Source of the DNA: Arthrobacter tumbae
GTDB taxonomy: Bacteria; Actinomycetota; Actinomycetes; Actinomycetales; Micrococcaceae
DNA length: 64,000 nt
Reading direction: 5' to 3'
Assembly: GCF_016907495.1 (NCBI RefSeq)
Contig: NZ_JAFBCC010000001.1
Span: 1,860,001 to 1,924,000 of the forward strand
Shown here: piece by piece, positions 8,578 through 17,370 of the stretch
Numbering within the stretch: the stretch's first letter is position 1
Layout: each line of letters opens with the position of its first letter
Notes under the pieces: generated by a model
The model's database searches: none
Told to the model about the DNA's origin: nothing
Seen by the model: the letters and a program-made list of their open reading frames with translations, nothing else
Translations under genes and position numbers: made by a program

Positions 8578-9051
8578 TCAGGCGCTCTCTTCACCCTTGG
8601 TATCGACTTCCTCAACCCAGCTCGGCGGCTCGTCTTTGCCCTGGTCCTCGTCCTTCTCGGCGTCATCCGGCGTGTTCTGCACGATGCCCTGCGCGTGGTG
8701 GGTAGGCGCGTAGATGGTGTACAGGCGGAGCGCTTCATCCCCGGTGTTCTCAACGTCGTGCCAGGTTCCGGCGGGTACCTGAATGCTCCAGCCGTCCCCG
8801 ACATCCTGCTGGTAGGAGAGGTCGTCTTTCGACGGTCCCATCTTCACGCGGCCCTTTCCGGCATCGATACGCAGGAACTGGTCGGTGCCGTGATGCACTT
8901 CGAGGCCGATTGCACCGCCGGGCTCAATTGACATGAGGGTTACCTGCAGGTGCTTGCCCGTCCAGGCGACGCGGCGATAGGCGGCGTTTTCCGTTGTGGC
9001 GTCCTCAATGTTGAACGCGTTGGGGTTCGGTCCGTTGTCAGTGATGTCCAT
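8578..9051 (-). CDS. Cupin-domain protein
   Basis: A 157-aa single-domain cupin. The motif-1 pattern is EPGGAIGLEVHHGTDQFLRI, with H-x-H-like metal ligands and a downstream Glu/Gln position, and motif 2 is VPAGTWHDVENTG. The C-terminal 30 residues are acidic and lysine-rich. Start choice: the ATG at 9051 (MDITDNG) has AAGGATGG six bases upstream; an alternative ATG at 9069 and longer extensions would run into the neighbouring gene. The family resembles small mannose-6-phosphate-isomerase-like cupins, but I cannot name a substrate. Confidence 0.8.
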   Translation of the reverse strand: MDITDNGPNPNAFNIEDATTENAAYRRVAWTGKHLQVTLMSIEPGGAIGLEVHHGTDQFLRIDAGKGRVKMGPSKDDLSYQQDVGDGWSIQVPAGTWHDVENTGDEALRLYTIYAPTHHAQGIVQNTPDDAEKDEDQGKDEPPSWVEEVDTKGEESA

Positions 9052-9131
9052 AAATCCATCCTTGACCATCTCGCCGAGGACCGCCAGAGCGTGGGCGGGC
9101 CACCCACTGCCTGGGAAGGGCGATCTCAGCC

Positions 9132-10244
9132 TCAGGTCCAGTAGAGAAGCCGGGCAGCAGGCAGGCGTCGCTGCAACTCCTCGGTGAACCAATCGCGCAT
9201 TTCGGTCATGGTCTGCTTTGGGTACACGTACTTCACTCCGCCGAACTTGGAACGCTTCTGGCTCCGCGCACTTTCATCCATCTCGAGCCTGGTCCTGGGA
9301 TACCACCCGAGCAGCACTTCCTTGCTCGCCGGAGTGAAGCGGTGTGTAATAATTTCGGCCGTCAGGTCGAGGTCACTGATGCCGTCGACTGCCTCGGAGA
9401 CATCATTCAGCAGCGCGCCATACTGCTCCTTCCAACCGGGTACGGGCATGATGGGGGCGATCGTCAGACCCACCCGGTAGCCGGCCGTCGCGACCGCGCG
9501 CAGGGCGGCGAGCCGCGCAGGCATTCGTGCGGTTCCCCCTTCGAAACGGTTCGCGACCTCTGCAGCGTTGACCGAGAACCGGATCCGGGTGCGTCGTCCG
9601 TGATCCAGTGTCACCAAGTTGCCGACGTCGTCGAACTTTGTCGTGAAGCGCAGCGACACGTCGCTTCCGAGCTCGCCGGAGCCGACGCGGGAGATTGCGG
9701 TAGCGAGCGATCCGGTCACGCTCTCAATTCCGAGTGGATCGGTGTAGCAGGACATCTCGAACGTCGTGCCCTCGCCACCACGCTCGAGGGTGCCGCTGGT
9801 AACGGAGCCTCTGCCGGCGTGGGTGCGTATGCCGTTCAGTACGTCGTCGAGGTTGGCGTACACACGGGTGACCGGCGGACCCTGCAGGGAACCGGCGAGA
9901 TAGCAGTACTGGCAGTGCGCAGGGCAACCCCTGGCAAGGTCAATCCGCCAATCGGCGCTCGGCGGAATCGGCTGGGGCTTGAGGGTGCTCGGAGGGGCGA
10001 CAACCACCGCGAGAGTGTTTTTAGCGGATGCGTAGGTTTCGCGCTCGGTAGCGCCACGCAGGCCCGTGAGGGCGTTGCCGGGCAAGACCCGGATGTCATC
10101 CACTCCGGCAACCTCACACCGCCGGATTATCTCGGCGGTGTGAGGCAGATCGGCTGCGGCCTGCGTGATCAGCACGTGTTTGGGAACCCACAAACGCGTA
10201 GGAGGAACAGTGGTCAGATCCAGTTCCTGGTATGCCGTCGTCAT
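9132..10244 (-). CDS. Spore-photoproduct-lyase-like radical SAM protein
   Basis: A 370-aa protein of the SPL radical SAM family. The iron-sulfur motif is LARGCPAHCQYCYLAGS (C-x3-C-x2-C), followed by SPL-type blocks (SCYTDPLGIESVTG, LRFTTKFDDV, RIRFSVNAAEVANRFEGGT, WYPRTRLEMDE). True SPL repairs thymine spore photoproduct; these organisms do not form spores, so a general UV-lesion or other radical role is possible. The ATG at 10244 is chosen because the frame upstream overlaps the next gene, whose stop is 41 bases away. The two genes share an orientation and probably a transcript. Confidence 0.82.
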   Translation of the reverse strand: MTTAYQELDLTTVPPTRLWVPKHVLITQAAADLPHTAEIIRRCEVAGVDDIRVLPGNALTGLRGATERETYASAKNTLAVVVAPPSTLKPQPIPPSADWRIDLARGCPAHCQYCYLAGSLQGPPVTRVYANLDDVLNGIRTHAGRGSVTSGTLERGGEGTTFEMSCYTDPLGIESVTGSLATAISRVGSGELGSDVSLRFTTKFDDVGNLVTLDHGRRTRIRFSVNAAEVANRFEGGTARMPARLAALRAVATAGYRVGLTIAPIMPVPGWKEQYGALLNDVSEAVDGISDLDLTAEIITHRFTPASKEVLLGWYPRTRLEMDESARSQKRSKFGGVKYVYPKQTMTEMRDWFTEELQRRLPAARLLYWT

Positions 10245-10285
10245 CACTCTGTACAACAACGCGGAGGGCTGGTGTGTTCCGTCCT

Positions 10286-11470
10286 CTAGACAGACAGTGG
10301 GAGGTGTGGGTAGTCCGGTTCCCGCTGCTGGAACTGCAGTACGTCCGGGTTCAGGACCACGCCTTCGCGGATTTCGATCGCGCGGCTGATGGTCTCGTTC
10401 TGTGACCAGGCCGCTGGGCCGGTGATCACGGTTTCCAGGAAGGGCAGCAGGGCCTCGCTGATCTCCCAACTGGCGGAATTCCAGAGGTAGGAGGGGCTGT
10501 GATCCACCGCGTAGTAGTCAATGTGGTCGCCCACCGTGAACATCGGCTCGGCGAAGGTCGTGGGCTTCGCCCAACTGAAGCCCATACCCTCATCGCAGGA
10601 AACGTCGACGATCAGGCTGCCAGGCCGGAAAGCGTCCAGGTCCTCGGTGCGCAGGTAGGTCAACGGTGCGTTGGGGTCCTGCAGCGTGCAGTTGACCACG
10701 ATGTCTCTTTCGGCGAGGAACGGCGCCAGCGGCACCCTCCCGCGTTCGGTGATGACCTCGCTGAGGAACGGTGCCTCATGATTGTGGTCGAACTGGGCAA
10801 TCCGTACCGAATGAATGGGTGACCCCACGGCGGCCACTCCCCGGTTGGTCAGGACCTGGACGTCATGGATCCCGTGGGCATTGAGGGCGGTGACGGCCCC
10901 GCGTGCCGTCGCGCCGAAGCCGATGACGACGGCGCTCAGCCTCCGGCCGTAGTCCCCGGTGGCGCCGGTCAGCGCGAGGGAGTGCAGTACGGAGCAGTAG
11001 CCGGCCAGTTCGTTGTTCTTGTGGAACACGTGCAGGCCGAAGCCGCCGTCGCCGGCCCAGTGGTTCATGGCCTCGAAGGCGATCAGCGTGAGTTTCTTGT
11101 CGATAGCCAGCTGCGTGATGGCTCGATCCTGGACGCAGTGCGGCCACCCCCAGAGGATCTGCCCATCGCGGAGGTCGGTAAGGTCCTCGGGCTGTGGTTT
11201 GGGTAGGAGCACGACGTCGGCTGCCGCCAGCAGTTGCTCCCGTGGCGCGATGCGGCCGACGAGGGGTGCCAGATGGGAGTCCGAAACACCGAAGCGCTCC
11301 CCGTACCCTTCCTCCAGGATCATGTGCTGCCGGAGTTCGGGGGCAATGCGATTCAGATGCAGGGGGTGTATCGGCAGGCGCCGCTCATCAGGTTTTCGGG
11401 TGTTGGAAAGGACGCCGAGGGTGAGGCGATCGGTCTTGGATGCTGCTTGGCGGGGGGACTTATCGGCCAT
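10286..11470 (-). CDS. Alanine dehydrogenase/PNT-family oxidoreductase, N5-(carboxyethyl)ornithine-synthase-like
   Basis: A 394-aa NAD(P)-dependent enzyme. The N-terminal PNT half contains KPDERRLPIHPLHL and LRDGQILWGWPHCVQD. The nucleotide-binding half has VVIGFGATARGAVTALNAHG, followed by PGSLIVDVSCDEGMGFSWA and DHIDYYAVDHSPSYLWNSAS. The last two blocks and the GW-H block recall lactococcal N5-(1-carboxyethyl)ornithine synthase more than alanine dehydrogenase; that comparison is from memory. The ATG at 11470 has AGGAG seven bases upstream. Substrate unproven. Confidence 0.75.
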   Translation of the reverse strand: MADKSPRQAASKTDRLTLGVLSNTRKPDERRLPIHPLHLNRIAPELRQHMILEEGYGERFGVSDSHLAPLVGRIAPREQLLAAADVVLLPKPQPEDLTDLRDGQILWGWPHCVQDRAITQLAIDKKLTLIAFEAMNHWAGDGGFGLHVFHKNNELAGYCSVLHSLALTGATGDYGRRLSAVVIGFGATARGAVTALNAHGIHDVQVLTNRGVAAVGSPIHSVRIAQFDHNHEAPFLSEVITERGRVPLAPFLAERDIVVNCTLQDPNAPLTYLRTEDLDAFRPGSLIVDVSCDEGMGFSWAKPTTFAEPMFTVGDHIDYYAVDHSPSYLWNSASWEISEALLPFLETVITGPAAWSQNETISRAIEIREGVVLNPDVLQFQQREPDYPHLPLSV

Positions 11471-11833
11471 GATCGCTCCTGTAGCGGAACCGAAGGGGTT
11501 CCTGACTTTGAACGTTACAGGCAGGGGCCTAATGCAACTGCGGGAGCCCACCTGGCGCGATCAACCTCGCCGATGACGCGGACCCCGTTGACGCGAAGAC
11601 GGTGCACACCTCTCTGCTCACCCTGGTGAACTCGAACTGGGCATGCGTCGGCACCACCGACGCGTGGACCGCCCTGACTCCGGCATGAGCCCGCCAGGCA
11701 AGGGAAACCTTTTTGCTAGCTTGCCTAACTGGTTCGAATCCGCTTACACTTTTTCTGGTTCAGAAGTGGGCCGCAGAGTTCATTCTCTGGTCCAGCAGCG
11801 GGCCACAGGATCGTCATCTTGTGGAGTCTTCTC
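11471..11833. other. Intergenic stretch of 363 bases with a gene remnant
   Basis: It holds the leader of the PNT-type gene at 11470, a 52-codon coding-like remnant (11533-11688, listed separately), and about 100 bases of lower GC before the STAS-like gene (11700-11830) where the promoter for that operon should lie. No confident -35/-10 pair is apparent. There is a TTCGAATCC string at 11733-11741 but no tRNA fold around it. Confidence 0.5.
11533..11688 (+). pseudogene. Gene remnant: C-terminal-looking coding fragment
   Basis: A 51-residue reading frame is closed upstream by TAA (11530-11532) and ends with TGA at 11686-11688. From about 11560 nearly every third codon position is G or C, as in real genes here, and the peptide is protein-like (INLADDADPVDAKTVH, then NSNWACVGTTDAWTAL). 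There is no plausible start or Shine-Dalgarno, so it looks like the preserved 3' end of a lost gene. I do not recognise the parent family. Confidence 0.4.
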
Positions 11834-12166
11834 ATGGATCACAAACTGCGTGTTCTTGTCCGCCTCGATGTTGACCGCACGGCTGCGGTTCTCGCCGTCA
11901 ACGGATGCCTCACGGAAACCAACTACTTCGCGTTGTTGCCCATCGCCCGGCGTGCTCATTCACTGATCCGCGGCTTGTCAGTCACCGTAGATCTCACCGG
12001 CGCCAGGCACATCGATGCCAATTCGATCGACCTGCTGGAACGAGCGCTCACCGCGGTGCCAGCTCACACGGCGCCTTCCGATGCATTCAGGGTGCAGATT
12101 CCAGCCGCCCTTCCTGAGTGCCCGGCACTGTTCTACAGTTCACAGGTAGAGGAGGTGGCAGCATGA
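11834..12166 (+). CDS. STAS-like small protein
   Basis: A 110-aa cytoplasmic protein with the alternating beta/alpha pattern of STAS anti-sigma antagonists: AAVLAVNGCLTETNYFALLP, then VTVDLTGARHIDANSIDLLERAL. The family's phosphorylatable DSSG motif reads DANS here, so phospho-switching is uncertain. The ATG at 11834 follows GTGGAG at a spacing of 7; an alternative upstream ATG at 11819 is in frame. Its TGA overlaps the next ATG. No anti-sigma kinase gene is nearby. Confidence 0.6.
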   Translation: MDHKLRVLVRLDVDRTAAVLAVNGCLTETNYFALLPIARRAHSLIRGLSVTVDLTGARHIDANSIDLLERALTAVPAHTAPSDAFRVQIPAALPECPALFYSSQVEEVAA

Positions 12167-12432
12167 GCCAGCCGCCGATCGGTGCCACCGTCGAAGGGCC
12201 CGGCATGCTCACAATCGACAGCGCTTCCCATTTCGGTGAATTCGATCTGAGAGGTTTCGACGAAGAAGAGCTCGCGTTCCTCTCCGCTGATCTTTGCGGG
12301 CTGGACACGGCCGACATCATCCGGTTGTGCGATGAAGCTTTCGTGGAACTTGATCAGCCCGTACCAGCCCGTGCCGCGAGGATGAATTATGAGGCGTTGA
12401 GTGAGGAACTGGATCGGCGTCAGGCGGAATGA
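12163..12432 (+). CDS. Small acidic protein of unknown function between STAS-like and GAF-ANTAR genes
   Basis: An 89-aa acidic protein with a helical C-terminal half (FDEEELAFLSADLCGLDTAD, then RMNYEALSEELDRRQ). It overlaps both neighbours by 4 bases (ATGA at 12163 and at 12429), which argues that it is translated and made in fixed proportion to them. I do not recognise a family. A role as adaptor between the STAS-like and the GAF-ANTAR protein is only a guess from position. Confidence 0.65.
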   Translation: MSQPPIGATVEGPGMLTIDSASHFGEFDLRGFDEEELAFLSADLCGLDTADIIRLCDEAFVELDQPVPARAARMNYEALSEELDRRQAE

Positions 12433-13211
12433 GCAGCGATCCGACCACTTCGCGCACCATCGATCACCTTCAAGATGCCGTCCTTGACTCTACGGACGTG
12501 AGCCAGTTCCTGGACCAGCTCTGTCGGCATGCGGTGACCTCTCTTACCGACGGCGCACAGGTGCTCTGTGGAATCACACTGTTACGTAACCGGAAAGCGG
12601 CGACCGTGGCCAGCAGCAGTGAATACGCCCGCAACATGGACGAAATTCAGTACAGCTTCAACGACGGGCCCTGTATGAGCGCCGCACGTGAGCAGAGCAT
12701 CGTGGAAGTCCGGGACGTACGCCTGGAACAACGCTGGCCCGAATACATGCACGCAATCAGCGGTCACGGGATGCGTTCCATCCTCGCCGTCTCCTTCGAT
12801 CTTGCAGGTGAGGCTAACGCCGCACTGAATCTTTACTCGGACAAGGCGAACAAATTTACAGATGACGCAATAGGACGAGCGAAATCCTATGCCAGCGAAG
12901 CGTCCCGATCGCTACGCCTGGCGGTGCGGATCGCGCAACACAGTGAACATGCTGAAGACCTGATCACGGCGATGGAATCACGCACCGCCATCGACATCGC
13001 AATAGGAATCATCATGACCCAGAACCGCTGCACCCAGACAGAGGCTTTCGCGGTCCTCCGGAAAGCTTCCTCACACCGCAACGTCAAACTACGGGACCTC
13101 GCCGGTCAAATCGTCGCTGGCCACAACGCAAACTCGACACCGGCGACGCACTTCGAACACCACAACATTCCAACGCAGATATCCGGAGGCAGTTTCCCGC
13201 CCCTGAAATAG
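12429..13211 (+). CDS. GAF-ANTAR RNA-binding antiterminator-type regulator
   Basis: A 260-aa regulator. Residues about 20-155 form a GAF sensor domain (FNDGPCMSAAREQSIVEVRD, MRSILAVSFDLAGEANAALN). A C-terminal ANTAR domain follows (SRTAIDIAIGIIMTQNRCTQ, then AFAVLRKASSHRNVKLRDLA, roughly 182-232). ANTAR proteins bind paired hexaloop hairpins in RNA to prevent termination. It is the last gene of a three-gene overlapping operon; a GAAA-loop hairpin lies 47 bases downstream. Confidence 0.9.
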   Translation: MSSDPTTSRTIDHLQDAVLDSTDVSQFLDQLCRHAVTSLTDGAQVLCGITLLRNRKAATVASSSEYARNMDEIQYSFNDGPCMSAAREQSIVEVRDVRLEQRWPEYMHAISGHGMRSILAVSFDLAGEANAALNLYSDKANKFTDDAIGRAKSYASEASRSLRLAVRIAQHSEHAEDLITAMESRTAIDIAIGIIMTQNRCTQTEAFAVLRKASSHRNVKLRDLAGQIVAGHNANSTPATHFEHHNIPTQISGGSFPPLK

Positions 13212-13258
13212 GCCGCACAGGCCGCCAGCCGCAGGGTTAAGCAGTCAGCCCTGAGTGG

Positions 13259-13292
13259 AACTGGTCACAGGGCGAAAGCCTTGTGGCCAGTT
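13259..13292 (+). terminator. Hairpin after the GAF-ANTAR operon
   Basis: A 15-bp stem (13259-13273 with 13278-13292, two G-T pairs) is capped by a GAAA tetraloop and followed by CTTCG rather than a T-run. It sits between convergent genes and is the likely operon end. Confidence 0.6.
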
Positions 13293-13360
13293 CTTCGTGA
13301 GGGAGTGAGGCCGGATGCTCACGAGTCGATCGTCGAGCAGACGCCGTCGTCGTTCTGGGG

Positions 13361-14212
13361 TTAGCTCTTGCCCAGCCGCTCAGCGAGACCCATCGCGTTG
13401 AACGGGGCGTGCACCTTCACATCATTGTCGAAATACACGTAAACGTCACGGCCGCGCTCGTCAGCAGAGGTGCGCCCTGACAGCCAGCCCTCACACAGCT
13501 CGGCCCACTCGTCCAGCTCCGCGTCCGTGTAGCCGCTGGTGTAGAGCTCGGTGCTGCCATGCAGCCTCACATAGACGACGTCGCCGGTCACCTCCCGGAA
13601 TTGAGGCCACTTTTCGGCGGAGTCCGCCACCACCAGCCCGACGCCGTGACGTCGCAGAATCTCGTAGCATTCCTCGCTGCCGAAACTCTCGTGCCGAGGC
13701 TCGAGCACATGATGAATCGGCCGGTCCGCGTCGGTCGTGACCCAGTCGCGGTCCGTGAGCCGCTCATCGTGGCCGCGGGCGAGGGAGGCGGCCGCCGTCG
13801 TCGTTCTAGGGAGTTGGGAGAAGAAGGTATCCAGGAGTTCCGGATCGAAGCGGCGGGTGGCGGGCAACTGCCAGAGAACCGGTCCGAGTTTCTCACCGAG
13901 GGCAAGGACTCCGGAGGCAAAGAAGTTGGCCAGTGCCGTCTCGGCGTTTCGCAGTCCGAGCATGTGCGTGATGTAGCGCGGGCCCTTGACAGAGAACCGG
14001 AAACCGCCCGGCACGGTGTCGCGCCAGCGGACAAAGCTGTCGCGATGCTGAAGCGAGTAGAAGGTCCCGTTGATCTCGATGGTGCTGAGTTGGGACGAGG
14101 CATATTCAAGCTCGAGGCGCTGCGCAAGACCGGCCGGGTAGAAGGACTTGCGCCAGGGCGCATACCGCCAGCCGGAGATGCCGCAGCGGGCTCGGGCCTG
14201 TGAATCCGACAT
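13361..14212 (-). CDS. DUF72 family protein
   Basis: A 283-aa TIM-barrel-type DUF72 (YecE-like) protein. Recognisable blocks: CGISGWRYAPWRKSFYPAGL near the N-terminus, TIEINGTFYSLQHRDSFVRW, GFRFSVKGPRYITHML, LGPVLWQLPATRRFDPELLD and YVRLHGSTELYTSGYTDAEL. The family's biochemical role is not established. The ATG at 14212 (MSDSQARARCG) begins just before the conserved block; upstream in-frame codons reach the neighbouring divergent gene. Single gene, convergent with the GAF-ANTAR operon. Confidence 0.88.
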   Translation of the reverse strand: MSDSQARARCGISGWRYAPWRKSFYPAGLAQRLELEYASSQLSTIEINGTFYSLQHRDSFVRWRDTVPGGFRFSVKGPRYITHMLGLRNAETALANFFASGVLALGEKLGPVLWQLPATRRFDPELLDTFFSQLPRTTTAAASLARGHDERLTDRDWVTTDADRPIHHVLEPRHESFGSEECYEILRRHGVGLVVADSAEKWPQFREVTGDVVYVRLHGSTELYTSGYTDAELDEWAELCEGWLSGRTSADERGRDVYVYFDNDVKVHAPFNAMGLAERLGKS

Positions 14213-14415
14213 GGGGCGAACGCTACCCCGCGCGGCGCTTGCGGCACCAGTGGTGCGGACAGTTGGCAGAGGCAATTGTCCTTGTTGGGGCAGTTGCGGC
14301 GGGCGTAAGATGCAGTCCTCAGTTCACTGTTGGGGGCCGACGTGAAAGGAGTCGGAGACACCAGTTCCCTTACCTCCGCCGCGACCCGCGTCGCACCCAC
14401 AAGAAGCTGAAGATC

Positions 14416-14985
14416 ATGGATTCCGCCCTGCCAAGCGTTGCCCTGCGTACTACGTATTCGCCCCCGCACATCGCGCTCTTTGCCCTCAGCGCCACGGCAG
14501 CCTGGATTTTGTCCGTCACGATCGGCGCCCTGCTCGAGGTTGATTCCGGAGTCGCGAAGGTTGCTCTGGTTGCGCACACCATCTCCCTGGTCGCGGCGTT
14601 CGGTGCTGTCCTGCTGGTCGACTGGGTGGGTTTCCTTTGGCTGATCTCCCGGCGGAAACTGGTTGAAACCAGCCGGATAGAGTCCGCGGCCATGCCCATC
14701 ATCTGGGGTGGGCTCGCCGGCCTGCTGGTCACCGGCGCCCTGATCAACCCGGCCATGGATAATCCACTGACCATCATCAAGGTCTCCGCGGTGCTGGTGC
14801 TGATGCTCAACGGGATCCTCCTCATCCCGTGCATGCGCCGGCTCAATTCCATGCCGGCAGGGACCCGGTTCGGTGACGTTCCCGGAGGGATGCGGGTACA
14901 CCTGCTGATCTGCCTTGGTATTTCGCAAACGTGCTGGTGGACGGCGATGATCGTCGGGTTCATCAACAGCTCTGACCTCTTCTAG
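14416..14985 (+). CDS. Four- to five-pass membrane protein of unknown function
   Basis: A 189-aa protein with hydrophobic segments at about residues 17-36, 46-67, 88-106, 115-132 and 158-178. The two halves look loosely alike. It resembles the DUF2269/predicted-integral-membrane class, but I cannot assign a family firmly. The ATG at 14416 is the first that gives a sensible topology; the frame is open further upstream but that part is basic and non-conserved in composition. It stands alone before purA. Confidence 0.65.
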   Translation: MDSALPSVALRTTYSPPHIALFALSATAAWILSVTIGALLEVDSGVAKVALVAHTISLVAAFGAVLLVDWVGFLWLISRRKLVETSRIESAAMPIIWGGLAGLLVTGALINPAMDNPLTIIKVSAVLVLMLNGILLIPCMRRLNSMPAGTRFGDVPGGMRVHLLICLGISQTCWWTAMIVGFINSSDLF

Positions 14986-15139
14986 CGTTCCCGTTTATGT
15001 TGTCCGCTAAACTTGGGTGGTAAGAGCCCCGGACTTCTTGCGTGATTCACTGCGAGTCTTGGGGCATTCTCATGCACGGCGGCATATTTCGCGCGGCACG
15101 CGGCGCGCACTTCGCCGCCAAATGATGGGGGAGGATCCC

Positions 15140-16429
15140 ATGCCAGCAATCGTGATCGTCGGAGCCCAATGGGGCGATGAAGGCAAAGGCAAGGCCACAG
15201 ACCTGCTCGGCGGGCGCGTGGACTACGTCGTGAAGCCAAACGGCGGCAACAACGCCGGGCACACCGTCGTCGTCGGCGGTGAGAAGTACGAGCTCAAGCT
15301 CCTTCCGGCCGGCATTCTCAGCCCCAACGCCATCCCGATCATCGGCAACGGCTGCGTCATCAACCTCGAGGCGCTGTTCCAGGAGATCGACGGACTGGAG
15401 GCACGCGGTGCTGACACGTCGAAGCTGCGCGTTTCCGCCAACGCACACCTCGTTGCCCCCTACCACCAGGTCCTCGACAAGGTCACCGAACGCTTCCTCG
15501 GCAAGCGGGCCATCGGAACCACTGGGCGCGGCATCGGCCCGGCCTATATGGACAAGGTGGCGCGCCTCGGTATCCGCGTGCAGGACGTCTTTGACGAGTC
15601 GATTCTGCGCCAGAAGGTCGAGGGGTCACTGAAGCAGAAGAACGAACTCCTGCTGAAGGTGTACAACCGGCGCGATGTCGAGGTCGAGGAGATCGTCCAG
15701 TACTTCGTCTCCTTCGCCGACCGGCTGCGCCCGCTGGTCATCGATTCCACCTACGTGCTCAACGAAGCGCTCGACGCCGGCAAGGTGGTCCTCATGGAAG
15801 GCGGCCAGGCCACGTTCCTCGACGTGGACCACGGCACCTACCCGTTCGTGACGTCATCCAACCCGACCGCGGGTGGAGCATCGGTGGGATCGGGCATCGG
15901 GCCCACCCGTATCAGCCGCGCCGTCGGCATCATCAAGGCGTACACCACGCGGGTCGGCGCTGGGCCCTTCCCCACCGAACTGTTCGATGACATGGGCATC
16001 TACCTGCAGAAGACCGGCGGCGAGTTCGGTGTGAACACCGGCCGGCCGCGCCGCTGCGGCTGGTATGACGCCGTGCTGGCCCGCCACGCTGCGCGCGTCA
16101 ACGGGTTCACGGACTACTTCGTGACCAAGCTTGATGTTCTGACCGGGATCGAGCAGATTCCCGTGTGCGTGGCCTACGACGTGGACGGCGTCCGCCACGA
16201 TGAGATGCCCATGACGCAGACCGAGTTCCACCACGCCAAACCGATCTTCGAGTACTTCGCCGGCTGGACCGAGGACATCACGGGTGCGCGGACTCTCGAG
16301 GACCTGCCGGAGAACGCACAGGCGTACGTGCGGGCGCTCGAGAAGATATCCGGTGCCCGGTTCTCTGCCATCGGCGTTGGCCCGGACCGCGACCAGACGA
16401 TTGTGATCAACGACCTCATCGGCGGCTAG
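15140..16429 (+). CDS. purA: Adenylosuccinate synthetase
   Basis: A 429-aa enzyme joining IMP and aspartate, with GTP, to adenylosuccinate in AMP synthesis. The N-terminal GTP-binding loop is [16 protein letters not shown], followed by the catalytic-His region [20 protein letters not shown], the IMP site [16 protein letters not shown], and [20 protein letters not shown]. The ATG at 15140 has GGGGGAGGAT upstream. The 154-base leader between 14986 and 15139 shows no obvious riboswitch fold. A hairpin follows the stop. Confidence 0.97.
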   Translation: MPAIVIVGAQWGDEGKGKATDLLGGRVDYVVKPNGGNNAGHTVVVGGEKYELKLLPAGILSPNAIPIIGNGCVINLEALFQEIDGLEARGADTSKLRVSANAHLVAPYHQVLDKVTERFLGKRAIGTTGRGIGPAYMDKVARLGIRVQDVFDESILRQKVEGSLKQKNELLLKVYNRRDVEVEEIVQYFVSFADRLRPLVIDSTYVLNEALDAGKVVLMEGGQATFLDVDHGTYPFVTSSNPTAGGASVGSGIGPTRISRAVGIIKAYTTRVGAGPFPTELFDDMGIYLQKTGGEFGVNTGRPRRCGWYDAVLARHAARVNGFTDYFVTKLDVLTGIEQIPVCVAYDVDGVRHDEMPMTQTEFHHAKPIFEYFAGWTEDITGARTLEDLPENAQAYVRALEKISGARFSAIGVGPDRDQTIVINDLIGG

Positions 16430-16448
16430 CTCCACCTACAAAAAAATG

Positions 16449-16475
16449 GCCAGGTCCCCCTTGTGGGGACCTGGC
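16449..16475. terminator. Bidirectional terminator between purA and the SurA-like gene
   Basis: An 11-bp perfect stem (16449-16459 with 16465-16475) and a 5-base loop. On the minus strand it is followed by seven consecutive T (from 16440-16446), a classic intrinsic terminator for the convergent gene; on the plus strand the tail is TATTCTCT. Confidence 0.85.
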
Positions 16476-16540
16476 TATTCTCTGTTGCGGCTGCTCTGCA
16501 GCGCCCGGCCGGCTCCGGCGCTCAGAAGCAGGCGTGAACT

Positions 16541-17278
16541 CTAAAGATTACTGACGACGTCGGCCTCGCCACGAAGCTTCTCCACCAGCGCAAGTGCCGC
16601 TTCGGACTTCTTCTGGTCCGTGACCTGCTGCTCCAGCTGGGGCTTTACTTCCTCGTATGGTGGAATCTCCGCGCCCTGCGCGGCTGCACCGGACGCCTTG
16701 GCCTCCTCGTAGGCGGCCTTCAGCTCCTCCTCGGTGGGCGCGGTGTCTCCGGTTTCCTCCGCGAGCAGCGCGTCGAGGCGGACCTGCGACTCGATCTGCG
16801 AGGTGGCGTCCTCCTTGGTGATGCCCTGCTCTTCTTCAAGCGCCGCGAAGAGCTCGTCAGCAGAGGCAAACTGGTTTGACGCAACCAGCTCATCCGTTGT
16901 CGCGGTGACCGCTTCCTCGCTGGCCTCGATTCCCCGGGTGTCAGCTTCCTGGATGAGGAGCTTGTTGCCGATGAGGTTGTCGAGCGTCTGCGTCCTCAGC
17001 TGTTCCTGGTCGACTTCCTGACCAGTCACCTGAGACTGCATGGACATGCTCCGGAAGGCACCCTCATACGAGGTGGTGAACTCTTCCTTGGTGATATCGG
17101 TGCCGTTGACGGTGGCGACGACGTCGGGAATCCCTTCAAGGTCAGGGGTGGGGGCTTCGGCCGGGGCGCTCGCTGCACTTTCGCTCGGTGCAGGCTCTGC
17201 CTCGGTGTTACCGGCGCAGCCAGTCGCGAAGGCGAGCGAGCCCGCCAGGACAACGCTCAAAAGCAACTTCTTCTTCAC
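16541..17278 (-). CDS. SurA/PpiC-type N-domain lipoprotein (secretion chaperone-like)
   Basis: A 245-aa lipoprotein. The signal MKKKLLLSVVLAGSLAFATGC ends in a lipobox with Cys 21. After an Ala/Pro/Glu-rich linker comes the SurA N-terminal pattern (VATVNGTDITKEEFTTSYEG, TLDNLIGNKLLIQEADTRGI, VTATTDELVASNQFASADEL). The parvulin catalytic domain itself appears absent, so it is likely a chaperone rather than an isomerase. Strongly acidic. Divergent from the D-threonine-aldolase-type gene. Confidence 0.82.
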   Translation of the reverse strand: MKKKLLLSVVLAGSLAFATGCAGNTEAEPAPSESAASAPAEAPTPDLEGIPDVVATVNGTDITKEEFTTSYEGAFRSMSMQSQVTGQEVDQEQLRTQTLDNLIGNKLLIQEADTRGIEASEEAVTATTDELVASNQFASADELFAALEEEQGITKEDATSQIESQVRLDALLAEETGDTAPTEEELKAAYEEAKASGAAAQGAEIPPYEEVKPQLEQQVTDQKKSEAALALVEKLRGEADVVSNL

Positions 17279-17370
17279 GGACTCTCCTCATGTTGATTAC
17301 CGACGTAAGACTCTAGCAACCGTCGATGTGTGTGGGCTCGGCATCGGCTGAGTGGATGCTGGACGGTAGG

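Noticed and set aside
11733..11741. TTCGAATCC string resembling a tRNA T-loop
   Set aside because: The flanking bases do not form a T-stem, and no anticodon arm, D-arm or acceptor stem can be built around it.
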